This document shows, one piece after another, positions 5,806-15,620 of a stretch of 36,649 nt of DNA; within the stretch, counting starts at the first letter, position 1; the number at the start of each line of letters is the position of its first letter. Source of the DNA: Candidatus Gallimonas merdae (GTDB lineage: Bacteria; Bacillota; Clostridia; Christensenellales; Borkfalkiaceae); the NCBI GenBank assembly GCA_904419525.1, contig CAJFRT010000018.1:1-36649 (forward strand). The letters run 5' to 3'. A model generated the notes under the pieces. It made no database searches. It worked only from the letters and a program-made list of their open reading frames with translations, and had not been told where the DNA came from. A program made the translations under genes and the position numbers.

Positions 5806-8085
5806 TTAAGCGGCAAGGGTGAGTTTGACGGCGAGCACGGTCATGTCGTCGCCCGCTTCTCCTTTTTCGGAACGGGCGATCGCGGCGGCCAGCACGTTCT
5901 CTGCGAGCGCCTGCGGATTGAGCGGGCGCAGTCCGCCGAGATATGCGCACAGATCGGCCGAGGACCCGAACGCAGAGCTGATGCCGTCGCTCATAAAGAG
6001 CAGGAAGTCGTTTTCGTGCATCGTAAGGCGCATGGTCGCGGGGTGTACGGCGTCCAGCGCGCCGATCGGCAGGGATTCGCCCTCCAGAATTTTCAGCTCT
6101 TCCTGAGAAAGCAGGAACCCCGCCGGGGAGCCGATCTTCACGATGTCCGCGCCGCCGTCGTCCAGGTTGACGGCGGCAAGGTCCAGGCAGGAAAAACTTT
6201 CCTCGGCGGAAAAGGAGATCAGACTGTTCACGGTCGCAAGCACGGTATCGGAGGGCATTCCCGTCTTATAAAAACTTTCCAGCAGGGAGAGCGTGCGGGC
6301 GGACACGTCGCGCGCCGCGTCTCCGCTGCCCATGCCGTCCGAGAGCGCCACAAGGAACCGCCGCTCATCGATCTTGAGAATGGAGTGCGTGTCTCCGCTC
6401 GCCGTCTCGCCGTGCTTCGGGACCGCTGCGACGCCGAACGAGGCGTCGAAGCGGGGTTTGCGCTTGAACACAAAACAGGCGCGCCCGCGCGTCAGGGGCA
6501 GCTTTTCGGCAAGCGCCAGGGGCTGTCCGAGCGCCTCGCTTGCGGCGGCGCATACCTTGCGGGCGGGGGCGTTTTCGTCCAGCGTCATGCTCACCGTCAG
6601 CGCGCCGCCTTCGCCGTAGACGAAGATCTCCGAACTCAGGATCCCGTGCTCCTGCAGGGCGCGGGCAAGCGCGTCTTCCCCCACGGAAAGGGAGTATTCC
6701 TCACTCTCCCGCAGGGCGAGATCGCGCATGATCTCGCTCACGCCGTGCGCCTGGCGGGCGAGCAGGATCCGCCCTTCGCGCGCCGTTTCAAGGGCCGCCT
6801 TCCGGCGGCAGTCCTCTTCGAGTTCCTTGTTGAGTGCGAACAAAATTCCGGCAACGTTCGGACAATTTCGGGCCAATTCCGCGGGAAGGTCGATGAGATT
6901 TGCCTTTCCCTTGGCGCGTCCGACCCGTACGAGGCGCACAAGGTTCTGCGCGGACTGTTCCCTGTCGCAGGCCTTGCGGCGGGGACAGGCGGCGCAGACG
7001 GACGACTCCAGCCGCAGGGTGATGTGCCGCTCTCCGTCGTCCTCGCGGTCGGGCAGAAGAAAGGCGTTTTCAATTTCGCGGAAGAGGGCGGCGACCTCGT
7101 ACAGCCGCTCCCCGACGGCGCGCCGGTTGCGGTTGACGGCTATGCGCGGGAGCACCCGTTCGCGGTAAAAGAGCAGGCTTTCCCGGATCTTTTCAAGCAG
7201 CTTCCCGGGGAGGACGCAAACGAGCGCGGCGGGCAGAATGCAGGCGAGCAGATGAAGCACGATCTGCGCCGCGGAGAGGGCGTACACGCCCGCGAAGTAC
7301 TGCGCGGCGAGGTAGGCGAGCGACAGGGCGAGGGAGGAGGCGATGCGCCCGTAGGAGGCGACGAGCAGGGCGCAGCAGGCGTAGACGGCGAACAGCGCCA
7401 GGGGAAGCGCGCTCACTTCGCACACGCAGAGCGGCAGGGACAGGACGACGGAAAACGGCACCGGCACGGCGTTTTCAAGCAGTGCAACGGCAAGAATCAC
7501 GCCAAAAAGAGCAATTCCCGTGTAGACGAGGCCCCCCAGAGCATTGCAGATCCCCATGCCGAAGATCAGCCACAAAAAGGCGGCCTCCGCCAGCTGCGCG
7601 CCCGTCAGACGGCACTTGTTCGCGCGCATGGCGGCGCGCAGGCCGCCCTCCGCGAGCGCGGAGGCCAGCAGAAAGAATGCGGCGATGACGGCTTTCTGCG
7701 CAAGGACGGGCAGGGGGAACAGCGCATATCCCGCATGGGGAAACAAAAAGACGAACGGGATCTGGGCGAGGGCGGCAAAAGTGATCCTCCACACGCCGGG
7801 GTCCTTTTTCAGGCGTCCGCACACGCCGTATGCGATCAGCAGCATCGCCGCCTGTGCGAGACAGCAGACAGTCGCCTGCCACGAAAGAAAGACGGCGGAG
7901 GCGGCAAGGTAGGCGGCGGAGGCCGCAAGGCGGACGCGGAGGACGGCAAATGCCGCCCACATCAGCAAAAACGCGGCGGGTTCGCGCTGCGGAAGGGCAA
8001 AATTCATGACGGCCATTCCGGCGGCCAGCGCAAGAAAGAGCGCCGCAGTGCGCAGCGAAGGAAGCCGGACAGGAAAATGACGCAT
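5806..8085 (-). CDS. spoIIE: Stage II sporulation protein E, PP2C phosphatase
   Basis: A membrane-bound serine phosphatase that dephosphorylates the anti-anti-sigma factor SpoIIAA, switching on sigma-F in the forespore; it also acts at the polar septum. The 759 residues are slightly shorter than the Bacillus protein (827). The start at 8085 is behind GAGGTG; the open frame upstream has no ribosome site. The first 300 residues are about ten hydrophobic helices. A regulatory middle region follows, with the typical cysteine cluster CAACPRRKAC. The C-terminal PP2C domain has SDGMGSGD at 582-589 (metal-binding Asp583), FMSDGISS (Asp700) and GDDMTVLAV near the end. The assignment is secure and marks a spore former. 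No clear Spo0A box is visible upstream. Confidence 0.96.
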   Translation of the reverse strand: MRHFPVRLPSLRTAALFLALAAGMAVMNFALPQREPAAFLLMWAAFAVLRVRLAASAAYLAASAVFLSWQATVCCLAQAAMLLIAYGVCGRLKKDPGVWRITFAALAQIPFVFLFPHAGYALFPLPVLAQKAVIAAFFLLASALAEGGLRAAMRANKCRLTGAQLAEAAFLWLIFGMGICNALGGLVYTGIALFGVILAVALLENAVPVPFSVVLSLPLCVCEVSALPLALFAVYACCALLVASYGRIASSLALSLAYLAAQYFAGVYALSAAQIVLHLLACILPAALVCVLPGKLLEKIRESLLFYRERVLPRIAVNRNRRAVGERLYEVAALFREIENAFLLPDREDDGERHITLRLESSVCAACPRRKACDREQSAQNLVRLVRVGRAKGKANLIDLPAELARNCPNVAGILFALNKELEEDCRRKAALETAREGRILLARQAHGVSEIMRDLALRESEEYSLSVGEDALARALQEHGILSSEIFVYGEGGALTVSMTLDENAPARKVCAAASEALGQPLALAEKLPLTRGRACFVFKRKPRFDASFGVAAVPKHGETASGDTHSILKIDERRFLVALSDGMGSGDAARDVSARTLSLLESFYKTGMPSDTVLATVNSLISFSAEESFSCLDLAAVNLDDGGADIVKIGSPAGFLLSQEELKILEGESLPIGALDAVHPATMRLTMHENDFLLFMSDGISSAFGSSADLCAYLGGLRPLNPQALAENVLAAAIARSEKGEAGDDMTVLAVKLTLAA

Positions 8086-8323
8086 AGACACCTCGGTTTT
8101 TTCACAAAAGTATAAGTGTGAAAAACATACAAAAACGGGCGGAGACGGTCGCACCGCGTCGAAAATTGCCCGACGCCGCGCGCCGGTCTGCACAATATGC
8201 GAAAAATCGAATAATTTCTCTGAAATTTTATAATTATGCAGTTTATTAACCCCATTTATGGCAGCAATCATAAAAACTTATCGCGATTTTTTTTGAAAAG
8301 TATGTGAAATAGGCAAAATCGAA

Positions 8324-8354
8324 TTGACAACACGGGGGGGCATTGTGATAAAAT
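8324..8354 (+). promoter_or_regulatory. Promoter of the protease-Opp operon
   Basis: A consensus TTGACA at 8324-8329 followed by GTGATAAAAT. The -10 could be GATAAA (17-base spacer) or TAAAAT (19-base spacer). It is the only good promoter before the 19-kb gene run. Confidence 0.6.
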
Positions 8355-8387
8355 AGAGAAACGATTCGGAACCTGTCGTATTTAGAA

Positions 8388-8421
8388 TTCTGCGGGCGCG
8401 CGTAATAACCGCGCCGCAGAA
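8388..8421 (+). promoter_or_regulatory. Large 5'-UTR stem-loop
   Basis: Bases 8388-8400 pair with 8410-8421 (12 base pairs, one bulged G, loop of nine). There is no T-run after it, so it is not a terminator. In the leader of a very long mRNA it could protect the 5' end; this is inference. A GGAG ribosome site at 8441-8444 follows. Confidence 0.5.
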
Positions 8422-8450
8422 CGGCAAAAAAAGGAACTCAGGAGAAACGT

Positions 8451-11400
8451 ATGCAAAAAATGCTAAGACGGTCGGCGAGCCTGCTTTTCATTCTCACCCT
8501 TGCGGCGGCGATCGTGATCCCCACCGTGGCGGAACCTGTCTCGGACGCCATGGGTGATCAGTCTTCTTCGGGAACGGCGGAGGACGTGCCGCTTGCCGAT
8601 GACTATGAACTCTCGGCTGATCTGGACGTTGCCGGCGAACCGGACGGCGAAGACCTGGTCAAGGTCATCGTCAAGGTGGACGCGCCGTCCCTGCTCGACT
8701 ATGCGAACGAGAAGGGGATCACCGTGCAGGAGGCCATGCTCCGTTCGGAGGGCATCAGGACTGTCAAGAAGATAGAATCGCTCAGCGAGAGTGCGAAAAA
8801 GGCGCTCTCGCCTTATCTCGTTGAAACGGGATTTTCCTACAGCACCGTTCTGGGCGGCTTCTCGGCGACCATCCGCTATGAAGACCTCTCCAGACTCGAA
8901 CAGGATGCGCGCGTCGAGAAGGTCATTCTTTCGGATACCTACGAAGTGCCGCAGGCGATCACGGAAAACGACGTCAATGTGGACGGTTCGACGGGTATTT
9001 ACGACTCGTCCGTCGTCGACTACGACGGGACGGGCACCGTCGTCGCCGTGCTCGACACGGGCACCGACTACACGCACGAAGTGTTCGATATGGTCCTCGA
9101 CGATTCCAAGACCGCCATCACCAAGGACGATGTCGCGGGCCTTTCGGCAGAGCTTGCGGCGACCTCGCTTTCCGCGGCAAACGGCGAGAGCATCAACGAA
9201 GACGATCTGTATCTGAGCACCAAACTTCCCTATGCCTACGACTATGCGGACGGCGATGCGAACGTCTACCCGTCCGAAGCGCACGGCACGCACGTCGCCG
9301 GCATCATCGCGGGCAAGTCTGACCGCATTACGGGCGTTGCGCCCGGCGCGCAGATCGCCACGTTCAAGGTGTTCTCCGACTACGACGATGGCGCCGAAAC
9401 GGACGCCATTCTGGCCGCGCTCAACGATGCCGTCCTGCTCGGTGTGGACGCCATCAACATGAGTCTCGGTTCCTCGTGCGGCTTCACGCGGGAAGAGGAT
9501 GGCAGCGCGATCAACGATGTCTACGACAGCGTCGAAGCGGCCGGCATCTGCCTTGTCGTGGCGGCAAGCAACGACTATTCGTCCGCCTATGGCAGCGCAA
9601 ACGGCAACACCAACCTTGCAAGCAATCCCGATTCGGGCACGGTCGGTTCGCCCGCTTCTTATTCGGCGTCCCTTGCGGTCGCTTCGATCAGCGGCGTCAA
9701 GACGCCTTACTTCCTGCTCGGCGACGGGACGGAGATCTATTTCCGCGAATCCCGCAGGATCGGACAGGAAGAGGACAACGACTTCGTGGGCGGTATGCTC
9801 GGCGACGAGCACGAGGGCACGTTCGACTTTGTCGTGATCCCCGGCGTCGGGTATGAAGCCAACTACACCGGGATCGACGTCAGCGGCAAGATCGCCGTCG
9901 TCCGCCGCGGCGGGAATTCTTTCGAGCAGAAAGTTTCCATCGCGCAGTCGATGGGGGCCGTGGGCGTCATCATTTACAACAATGTTTCGGGTATGCTGAG
10001 CATGTCCGTCGGTACGGGCCAGTACATTCCGAGCTGCCTCATCTCGATGGACTACGGCGAGATCCTTGTGGCACAGGGCTCGGGGACGATCAGCCTGTCC
10101 AAGGACTACCTTGCCGGCCCGTTCATGTCCGACTTCTCCTCGTGGGGCGTTCTGCCCAACCTGACGCTTGCGCCCGACATCACGGCGCACGGCGGGGAGA
10201 TCACCTCGTCCTATCCCGGCGGAAACGAATACGATACGATCAGCGGTACGTCCATGGCGGCGCCCAACCTTGCGGGTGCGCTCATTCTCGTCCGCCAGTA
10301 CGTCAAGGATATGGATCCCACGCTCACGACGAGCGAAGTGCGCGACCTGTCGTACAGCCTCATGATGAGCACGGCGACGATCGCCAACAACGAATACGGC
10401 AACCCTTATTCGCCCAGAAAGCAGGGCGCAGGCCTTGCCGACATTCTCAAATCGGTCACCACCAAGGCATATCTCACGGTGGACGGCTCCAACAAGCCCA
10501 AACTTTCGCTGGGGGACGATCCCAACCGTTCGGGCGTGTATGAACTTGAATTCAACATCACAAACCTTGCGGGCGAGGCCCTGAGCTATCAGCTCGATCC
10601 CATCGTGTTCACCGAGAGCATGTCCAGCGACGACAGAACGGTCGCGGAACTTGCCTATCTGCTCGATGCGGACTACGCCTATTCGGTGGCTTCCACGCAG
10701 GGCAGCGTCAGCCTGAGCGGGGACACGATCTCCCTGGGCGGCTACTCCACGGCAAAGATCAACGTTACGATCACGCTTTCGCAGGAGGCCAAGGATTACA
10801 TCGATTCCAACTTTGTCAACGGCATGTATGTCGAAGGCTATGTGCGTTTGAATTCGCTGAACGAGGACGGGATCGGGCTCAATCTTCCCTACCTTGCATT
10901 CTACGGCAACTGGGCGGACGCTCCCATGCTCGACGTCACCGAATACGAAGTCGGCGCCTCGCAGGAGGACTCCTCCGTGCTGGACGAGGACAAGCTCGTG
11001 GCCGACGTGTACGCGACGCTTCCCATGGCGGGATTTACCTCGACGGACGACAACGGAAACGAGACGATCGGTTATTGGGGTATGGGCGCGTACGGCTACA
11101 TTCTTCCGCAGGGATATTCGATGCCCGTCACGGTGGAGCGTCACGCTTCGCTGACTTCCTCCGAGGACGGCACCTATATGCTCTATTCGATCTCCGCGGG
11201 GCTTCTGCGCGGCGCGAAGCGCATCGAGATGCAGATCGCGGACAGCACGACGGGAGAAGTCATTTGGACCAAGACGGGCTACAACGGGCGCAAGTCGTCC
11301 TCGTCGGGCGGCGAACAGACAGGCGGCTATATCCTGGTCGAGTTTGACGTGCGCGAACTGGGGCTTGCAAACAACTCCGTCTATACCTTCTCGATGGAGT

Positions 11401-14400
11401 GCTTCCTCGACTGGGGGGACGGCAATCAGGGCAACAACAACACGTTCTCGTTCGATTTCACGATCGACAACGAAAAGCCCGTCATGCTCGACACCTACGT
11501 GCGCAGCGAGAACAACCGCAAGACGGTGGAATTCAACATTTACGACAACCACTATCTGCAGGGCCTTGCCGTCTATACCTACGAAAGCCTCGATAAGAAC
11601 GGCAACCCCGTCGGACTCACGTCGATTACGGACGGCGTCGTGCCCGTCTACGACGGCGAATTCAACTCCTCCACGCGCGTCTCGCTGGATGTCACATCGC
11701 ATTGGTCGCTCATCCAGGAAAACGGCGGCAAGCTGTATGTGCAGGTCATGGACTATGCAAGAAACAGCACCACGGCGTTCGTACAGCTCGAACAGAACGA
11801 CGACCTGCAATTAAGTAAGACGCGCGACGCGCGCGACAATTACAGTATCGACATCAACGGCCAGGTCGACCTTTCGGAGTATGTGCGCACCTACGCCAAT
11901 GTCGAGGGCGAATATCTTGAAAACTACTGGACGACCGATCTCGTCTGGGAGAGCGCCGATCCCGAAATCGCCACGGTCGGAAACGGTGAGATCTCCGGCG
12001 GCCTTGTCACGGGCATCGCGACGGGCTCCACGCAGATCACCGTCCGTCCGAGGAACGGCTCTTTGGAGGATGCGCTGAGCTTCAACGTGACGGTCACGGA
12101 GAACGAGACAACGCTCCGCGTTACGGGCATCACGCTCTCCGACTATGCGGTGCAGCTCGAACGAGGGGAATCCACAACGGTCCATCTGACGGTGGAGCCG
12201 TACAATCTCTCTCCCGAACAGCTGCAGTCGCTTGAATTTGTCTGGGCAAGTTCGAGTGCGAACGCGACCGTCGAACCCGGAACGGTGGCGGGGCACGAGG
12301 GCGACATGACGTATGCGACGATCACGGCAAAACAGTCCGGGTCTGCAACGGTCAGCGTCCGCGTGAACGGCACCTATGTCAATGCTTCGTGTTCGGTGAA
12401 CGTTCTGGAAGAGTTCTATGTGGACGGCGTCTACCTGCGCTCGTACACGGGCAGGGGAGATGAGAACGGGGTCGTTGAAATTCCGGACGATCTCGGAGTC
12501 TCCTACATCTATCCGAGCGCATTCTTCAACAATCCGTACATCACGGAGATCATCATTCCCGAAGGCGTCATGTATATCATGCGCGCGGGGATCTACGGCT
12601 GCGAGAACCTTGTCAGAGTGCAGCTTCCTTCCACCTTGGAAGAGATCCAGACATTCGGCCTTGCGTGGAACCCCAGCCTGAAAGAGGTGGACGGGCTCAA
12701 CCACGTCAGCGTCATCGGCTCGCGCGCGTTCATCTATGATACGGCGCTGGAAGAAGTCGACCTTTCCCGCACGACGTACATCAAGAACATGGCGTTCTAC
12801 GGGTGCGAGTCGCTCAAATCCGTCAACCTGTCCAAGGTGGGCATGGTGGACGAAGCGGCGTTTGCATACTGCACGGGGCTTACCGATCTCGTGATCCCTG
12901 CAAACACCACGCTGGAAAATTCCGCATTCGCTTACTGCACGTCGCTGGAAAACGTCGTCATCTATTCCAAGAACATCGGTATCGGCGCATTCGCCGGATG
13001 TACGTCGCTGGAGAGCGTCACGTTCGCGGGCGATGTGGACACCATCGATGTGCAGGCGTTCTACGGCTGCTCCGTGCTGTCCGACGTGAAATTCCTCGGT
13101 TCGGTCTACAAGATCGGCGATCTTGCCTTCTATGGCTGTTCTTCGATGACGAGCTTCACGATCCCCGCCGGACTTGAGATCCTGGGCGCGCAGCCCTTCC
13201 TCGGCACGAACATCGCCTCCGTGACCATCTCCAAAGATGCGCGCATCACGCAGACGGGGCTTGCGGCCTTCAACGGAATGCCCGTCGTGTCCTACACGGT
13301 GGAAGCGGGCAACAAATACTTCACTTCCGACAGCAACGGCATTCTGTACGACAAGACGATGTACAAACTCGTGGCGTTCCCCGCGGGAAAATCGCTTGCC
13401 GGCATGATCTTCACCGTTCCCGACAGCGTGCGCGTCATCGGCGCAAACGCCTTTGTGGGAACGAGCGGCGCCACAAGCGACGGCGGGCTCAATGATTTCC
13501 GGATCGATCTCAACAACGTCGAGATCATCGAAGAGAACGCATTCTTCGGTTTCGGGAACATGGGCTTCAGTTCGTCGCAGCAGAATCCCAACACGCAGCA
13601 GATCGTTTCGGTCGGCCAACTGACGGGATATGACAACGTGCGCATCATCGGCGACGGCGCGTTCGAGCAGTCCTATCTCACGACGCTTCCCGTCTCCGAC
13701 AAGACGACCTACATCGGCGACTACGCCTTTGCCAACATGTCCCTTCTGGGCGGGGAGATCGTTCTTCCCGATTCGCTGACCCATCTCGGCGAGGGGGCGT
13801 TCATGTACAACGGTTACGTTTCGCTGAGAAATTCCGCGACCGGGGAATCGTACTATGTGACGCTGGACGAATACGCAGAGAGCCTGAGCAGCGATGAAAC
13901 CACTGTGGTCAATCCCTACTCGGCGATCACGTCCGTCACGATCGGCGCGAACCTCAGGGAGGCAGGAGAAGGCGCCTTCACCTACTGCGCAGATCTTGCT
14001 TCCGTCAACTTCGGCGCAATGACGGAAATTTCCAACTCGATGTTCGCATACTGCGAAAATCTCTCCGACGTGTCCCTGCCCGATACCGTCACGGCGATCG
14101 GCTCCATGGCGTTCGCCGGGTGCACGGCGCTCGATACGCTGAAACTTCCCGGAAACGAGGCGTTCACCGCGATCGGGGACGGCGCATTCATGGGAACGGC
14201 GCTCACGTCGGTCACGCTGCCTTCCTCGGTCACAACGATCGGCGCGTCGGCGTTCGAGAACGTGCCGCTCACGTTCGTCGACCTGTCCGGCGTGACGGCC
14301 GTCGGTGCGCGTGCGTTCTACGGTACGCGCCTTGTGTCGGTCGAGTCCGAGAACGTACTGACCGTCGGCGGCGAGGCATTTGCCGCAAATTCGCAGCTCC

Positions 14401-15617
14401 TTCTTGTCAGTCTGCCCAATGCCGCGGCCGTAGAGGCGCGTGCGTTCGCGGATTGCGACGGCCTTGAAACGGTTTATCTTCCCAAAGCACAGACGATCGG
14501 CGACGGAGCTTTCAGCGGATGTTCGGCGCTGACAGATCTGAACGTGATGGCGGCCGAAACGGTCGGTGCGTCCGCGTTTGCGGGAACGAGCGCGCTTGCG
14601 CAGATCAATCTGCCCAATGTACAGTCGATCGGCGCGCATGCGTTCAGCGGTTCGTCCGTCACGGGACTCTCGCTTTCCGCCGCCCTGTCCTCTGTTGCCG
14701 AGCAGGCCTTTGCGGGCGCGGAGAGCCTCGCCTCGATCGCGGTGGACGCCGCCAATACGCTCTACCTGAGTGAGAACGGCGTGCTCTATCGCAGAACGGG
14801 CACCAACGACTATGTGTCGCTCGTCGCCTATCCCGAAGGGAAACAGGACGCCGAGTTCAGTCTGGATCAGGAAAACACTTCCCTGCGCGTGATCCGCATC
14901 GGCGCTTACGCGTTTGCCGATAACAAACACCTGCAGTCGGTCACGCTGCCCGTGTTCCTGCGCGTCGTCGGCGCTGCGGCGTTCTACGGCTGCGACAACC
15001 TGACGCGCATCGAGTTCCTGTCCGCAACGGCTCCCACGCTGGAGAGCTATGCCTACACGCAGGCGGACGGCACGTCGGACAATGTCTACAACAACTTCAA
15101 AACGGCGCTTGGAGATCCGGGCGAGAGAAACCTGACGATCGTCGTTCCTTCCAATCATACGGGTTACGACCTGTATATCTGGGAGCAGTACCTCGGCGAA
15201 GTCGGCGCAGAGGACGGCATCGAAGTTTCGGAAACGGCGCGTCCGATCCATACGGCGATCGACTTCATGGACCGCGTCCGCAATCTTCCTTCGCCCGAAA
15301 ATATCACCGAGGCCGACAGGGAAGAGATCACGATGCTTCAGCGGATCTTCAACACGCTCGTTGCAACGCAGAGAAGTTTCGTCACCGGCGGCTTTGACGG
15401 AACCAATTACAGTGAGATCCTGACGGCGGCAGCCGCGGCACTGCCCGAAGTACCCGAAGACCCGGGCGACAACACGCCGGATGTGCCGACCGAGCCGTCG
15501 CAGCCCGAAGGGCCCAATGTCGGACTGATCGTCGGCCTTTCGGTGGGCGGCGCAGTCGTGCTCGCGGGCGTCGCGGTCGCCGTGGTATTCATTGTACGCA
15601 AGAAGAGGAGGGGTTGA
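8451..15617 (+). CDS. Giant cell-surface S8 subtilase with PA, Ig-like and LRR_5 domains
   Basis: A 2388-residue extracellular serine endopeptidase of the lactocepin/C5a-peptidase type. A signal peptide (residues 1-27) is followed by an inhibitor-I9-like propeptide (about 65-165). The catalytic triad is Asp202 in VAVLDTGTDYTH, His278 in HGTHVAG, and Ser601 in GTSMAAP, with a PA-type insert between His and Ser (KIAVVRRGG...VGVIIYNN). Fn3-like domains follow, then two Big_2 Ig-like domains (about 1140-1320), then a long run of BspA-type LRR_5 repeats (about 1340-2195; pattern AFxGCxxLxxVxLP). A single membrane helix (about 2356-2378) and RKKRRG anchor it instead of an LPxTG motif. It is the first gene of the Opp operon and probably makes peptides at the cell surface; the fusion of protease and LRR ligand-binding array is unusual. 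Confidence 0.92.
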   Translation: MQKMLRRSASLLFILTLAAAIVIPTVAEPVSDAMGDQSSSGTAEDVPLADDYELSADLDVAGEPDGEDLVKVIVKVDAPSLLDYANEKGITVQEAMLRSEGIRTVKKIESLSESAKKALSPYLVETGFSYSTVLGGFSATIRYEDLSRLEQDARVEKVILSDTYEVPQAITENDVNVDGSTGIYDSSVVDYDGTGTVVAVLDTGTDYTHEVFDMVLDDSKTAITKDDVAGLSAELAATSLSAANGESINEDDLYLSTKLPYAYDYADGDANVYPSEAHGTHVAGIIAGKSDRITGVAPGAQIATFKVFSDYDDGAETDAILAALNDAVLLGVDAINMSLGSSCGFTREEDGSAINDVYDSVEAAGICLVVAASNDYSSAYGSANGNTNLASNPDSGTVGSPASYSASLAVASISGVKTPYFLLGDGTEIYFRESRRIGQEEDNDFVGGMLGDEHEGTFDFVVIPGVGYEANYTGIDVSGKIAVVRRGGNSFEQKVSIAQSMGAVGVIIYNNVSGMLSMSVGTGQYIPSCLISMDYGEILVAQGSGTISLSKDYLAGPFMSDFSSWGVLPNLTLAPDITAHGGEITSSYPGGNEYDTISGTSMAAPNLAGALILVRQYVKDMDPTLTTSEVRDLSYSLMMSTATIANNEYGNPYSPRKQGAGLADILKSVTTKAYLTVDGSNKPKLSLGDDPNRSGVYELEFNITNLAGEALSYQLDPIVFTESMSSDDRTVAELAYLLDADYAYSVASTQGSVSLSGDTISLGGYSTAKINVTITLSQEAKDYIDSNFVNGMYVEGYVRLNSLNEDGIGLNLPYLAFYGNWADAPMLDVTEYEVGASQEDSSVLDEDKLVADVYATLPMAGFTSTDDNGNETIGYWGMGAYGYILPQGYSMPVTVERHASLTSSEDGTYMLYSISAGLLRGAKRIEMQIADSTTGEVIWTKTGYNGRKSSSSGGEQTGGYILVEFDVRELGLANNSVYTFSMECFLDWGDGNQGNNNTFSFDFTIDNEKPVMLDTYVRSENNRKTVEFNIYDNHYLQGLAVYTYESLDKNGNPVGLTSITDGVVPVYDGEFNSSTRVSLDVTSHWSLIQENGGKLYVQVMDYARNSTTAFVQLEQNDDLQLSKTRDARDNYSIDINGQVDLSEYVRTYANVEGEYLENYWTTDLVWESADPEIATVGNGEISGGLVTGIATGSTQITVRPRNGSLEDALSFNVTVTENETTLRVTGITLSDYAVQLERGESTTVHLTVEPYNLSPEQLQSLEFVWASSSANATVEPGTVAGHEGDMTYATITAKQSGSATVSVRVNGTYVNASCSVNVLEEFYVDGVYLRSYTGRGDENGVVEIPDDLGVSYIYPSAFFNNPYITEIIIPEGVMYIMRAGIYGCENLVRVQLPSTLEEIQTFGLAWNPSLKEVDGLNHVSVIGSRAFIYDTALEEVDLSRTTYIKNMAFYGCESLKSVNLSKVGMVDEAAFAYCTGLTDLVIPANTTLENSAFAYCTSLENVVIYSKNIGIGAFAGCTSLESVTFAGDVDTIDVQAFYGCSVLSDVKFLGSVYKIGDLAFYGCSSMTSFTIPAGLEILGAQPFLGTNIASVTISKDARITQTGLAAFNGMPVVSYTVEAGNKYFTSDSNGILYDKTMYKLVAFPAGKSLAGMIFTVPDSVRVIGANAFVGTSGATSDGGLNDFRIDLNNVEIIEENAFFGFGNMGFSSSQQNPNTQQIVSVGQLTGYDNVRIIGDGAFEQSYLTTLPVSDKTTYIGDYAFANMSLLGGEIVLPDSLTHLGEGAFMYNGYVSLRNSATGESYYVTLDEYAESLSSDETTVVNPYSAITSVTIGANLREAGEGAFTYCADLASVNFGAMTEISNSMFAYCENLSDVSLPDTVTAIGSMAFAGCTALDTLKLPGNEAFTAIGDGAFMGTALTSVTLPSSVTTIGASAFENVPLTFVDLSGVTAVGARAFYGTRLVSVESENVLTVGGEAFAANSQLLLVSLPNAAAVEARAFADCDGLETVYLPKAQTIGDGAFSGCSALTDLNVMAAETVGASAFAGTSALAQINLPNVQSIGAHAFSGSSVTGLSLSAALSSVAEQAFAGAESLASIAVDAANTLYLSENGVLYRRTGTNDYVSLVAYPEGKQDAEFSLDQENTSLRVIRIGAYAFADNKHLQSVTLPVFLRVVGAAAFYGCDNLTRIEFLSATAPTLESYAYTQADGTSDNVYNNFKTALGDPGERNLTIVVPSNHTGYDLYIWEQYLGEVGAEDGIEVSETARPIHTAIDFMDRVRNLPSPENITEADREEITMLQRIFNTLVATQRSFVTGGFDGTNYSEILTAAAAALPEVPEDPGDNTPDVPTEPSQPEGPNVGLIVGLSVGGAVVLAGVAVAVVFIVRKKRRG

Positions 15618-15620
15618 GCC

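Noticed and set aside
5392..8115. A 907-codon plus-strand open frame antisense to spoIIE
   Set aside because: spoIIE has clear catalytic motifs; the plus frame has low-complexity Gly/Arg/His composition and no start signal.
8157..8165. Spo0A box upstream of spoIIE
   Set aside because: CGTCGAA differs from TGTCGAA at a key base, and no matching promoter is placed around it.
8463..11810. A 1115-codon minus-strand open frame antisense to the first half of the protease
   Set aside because: Shadow frame; no ribosome site, composition rich in Arg/Val/His/Asp.
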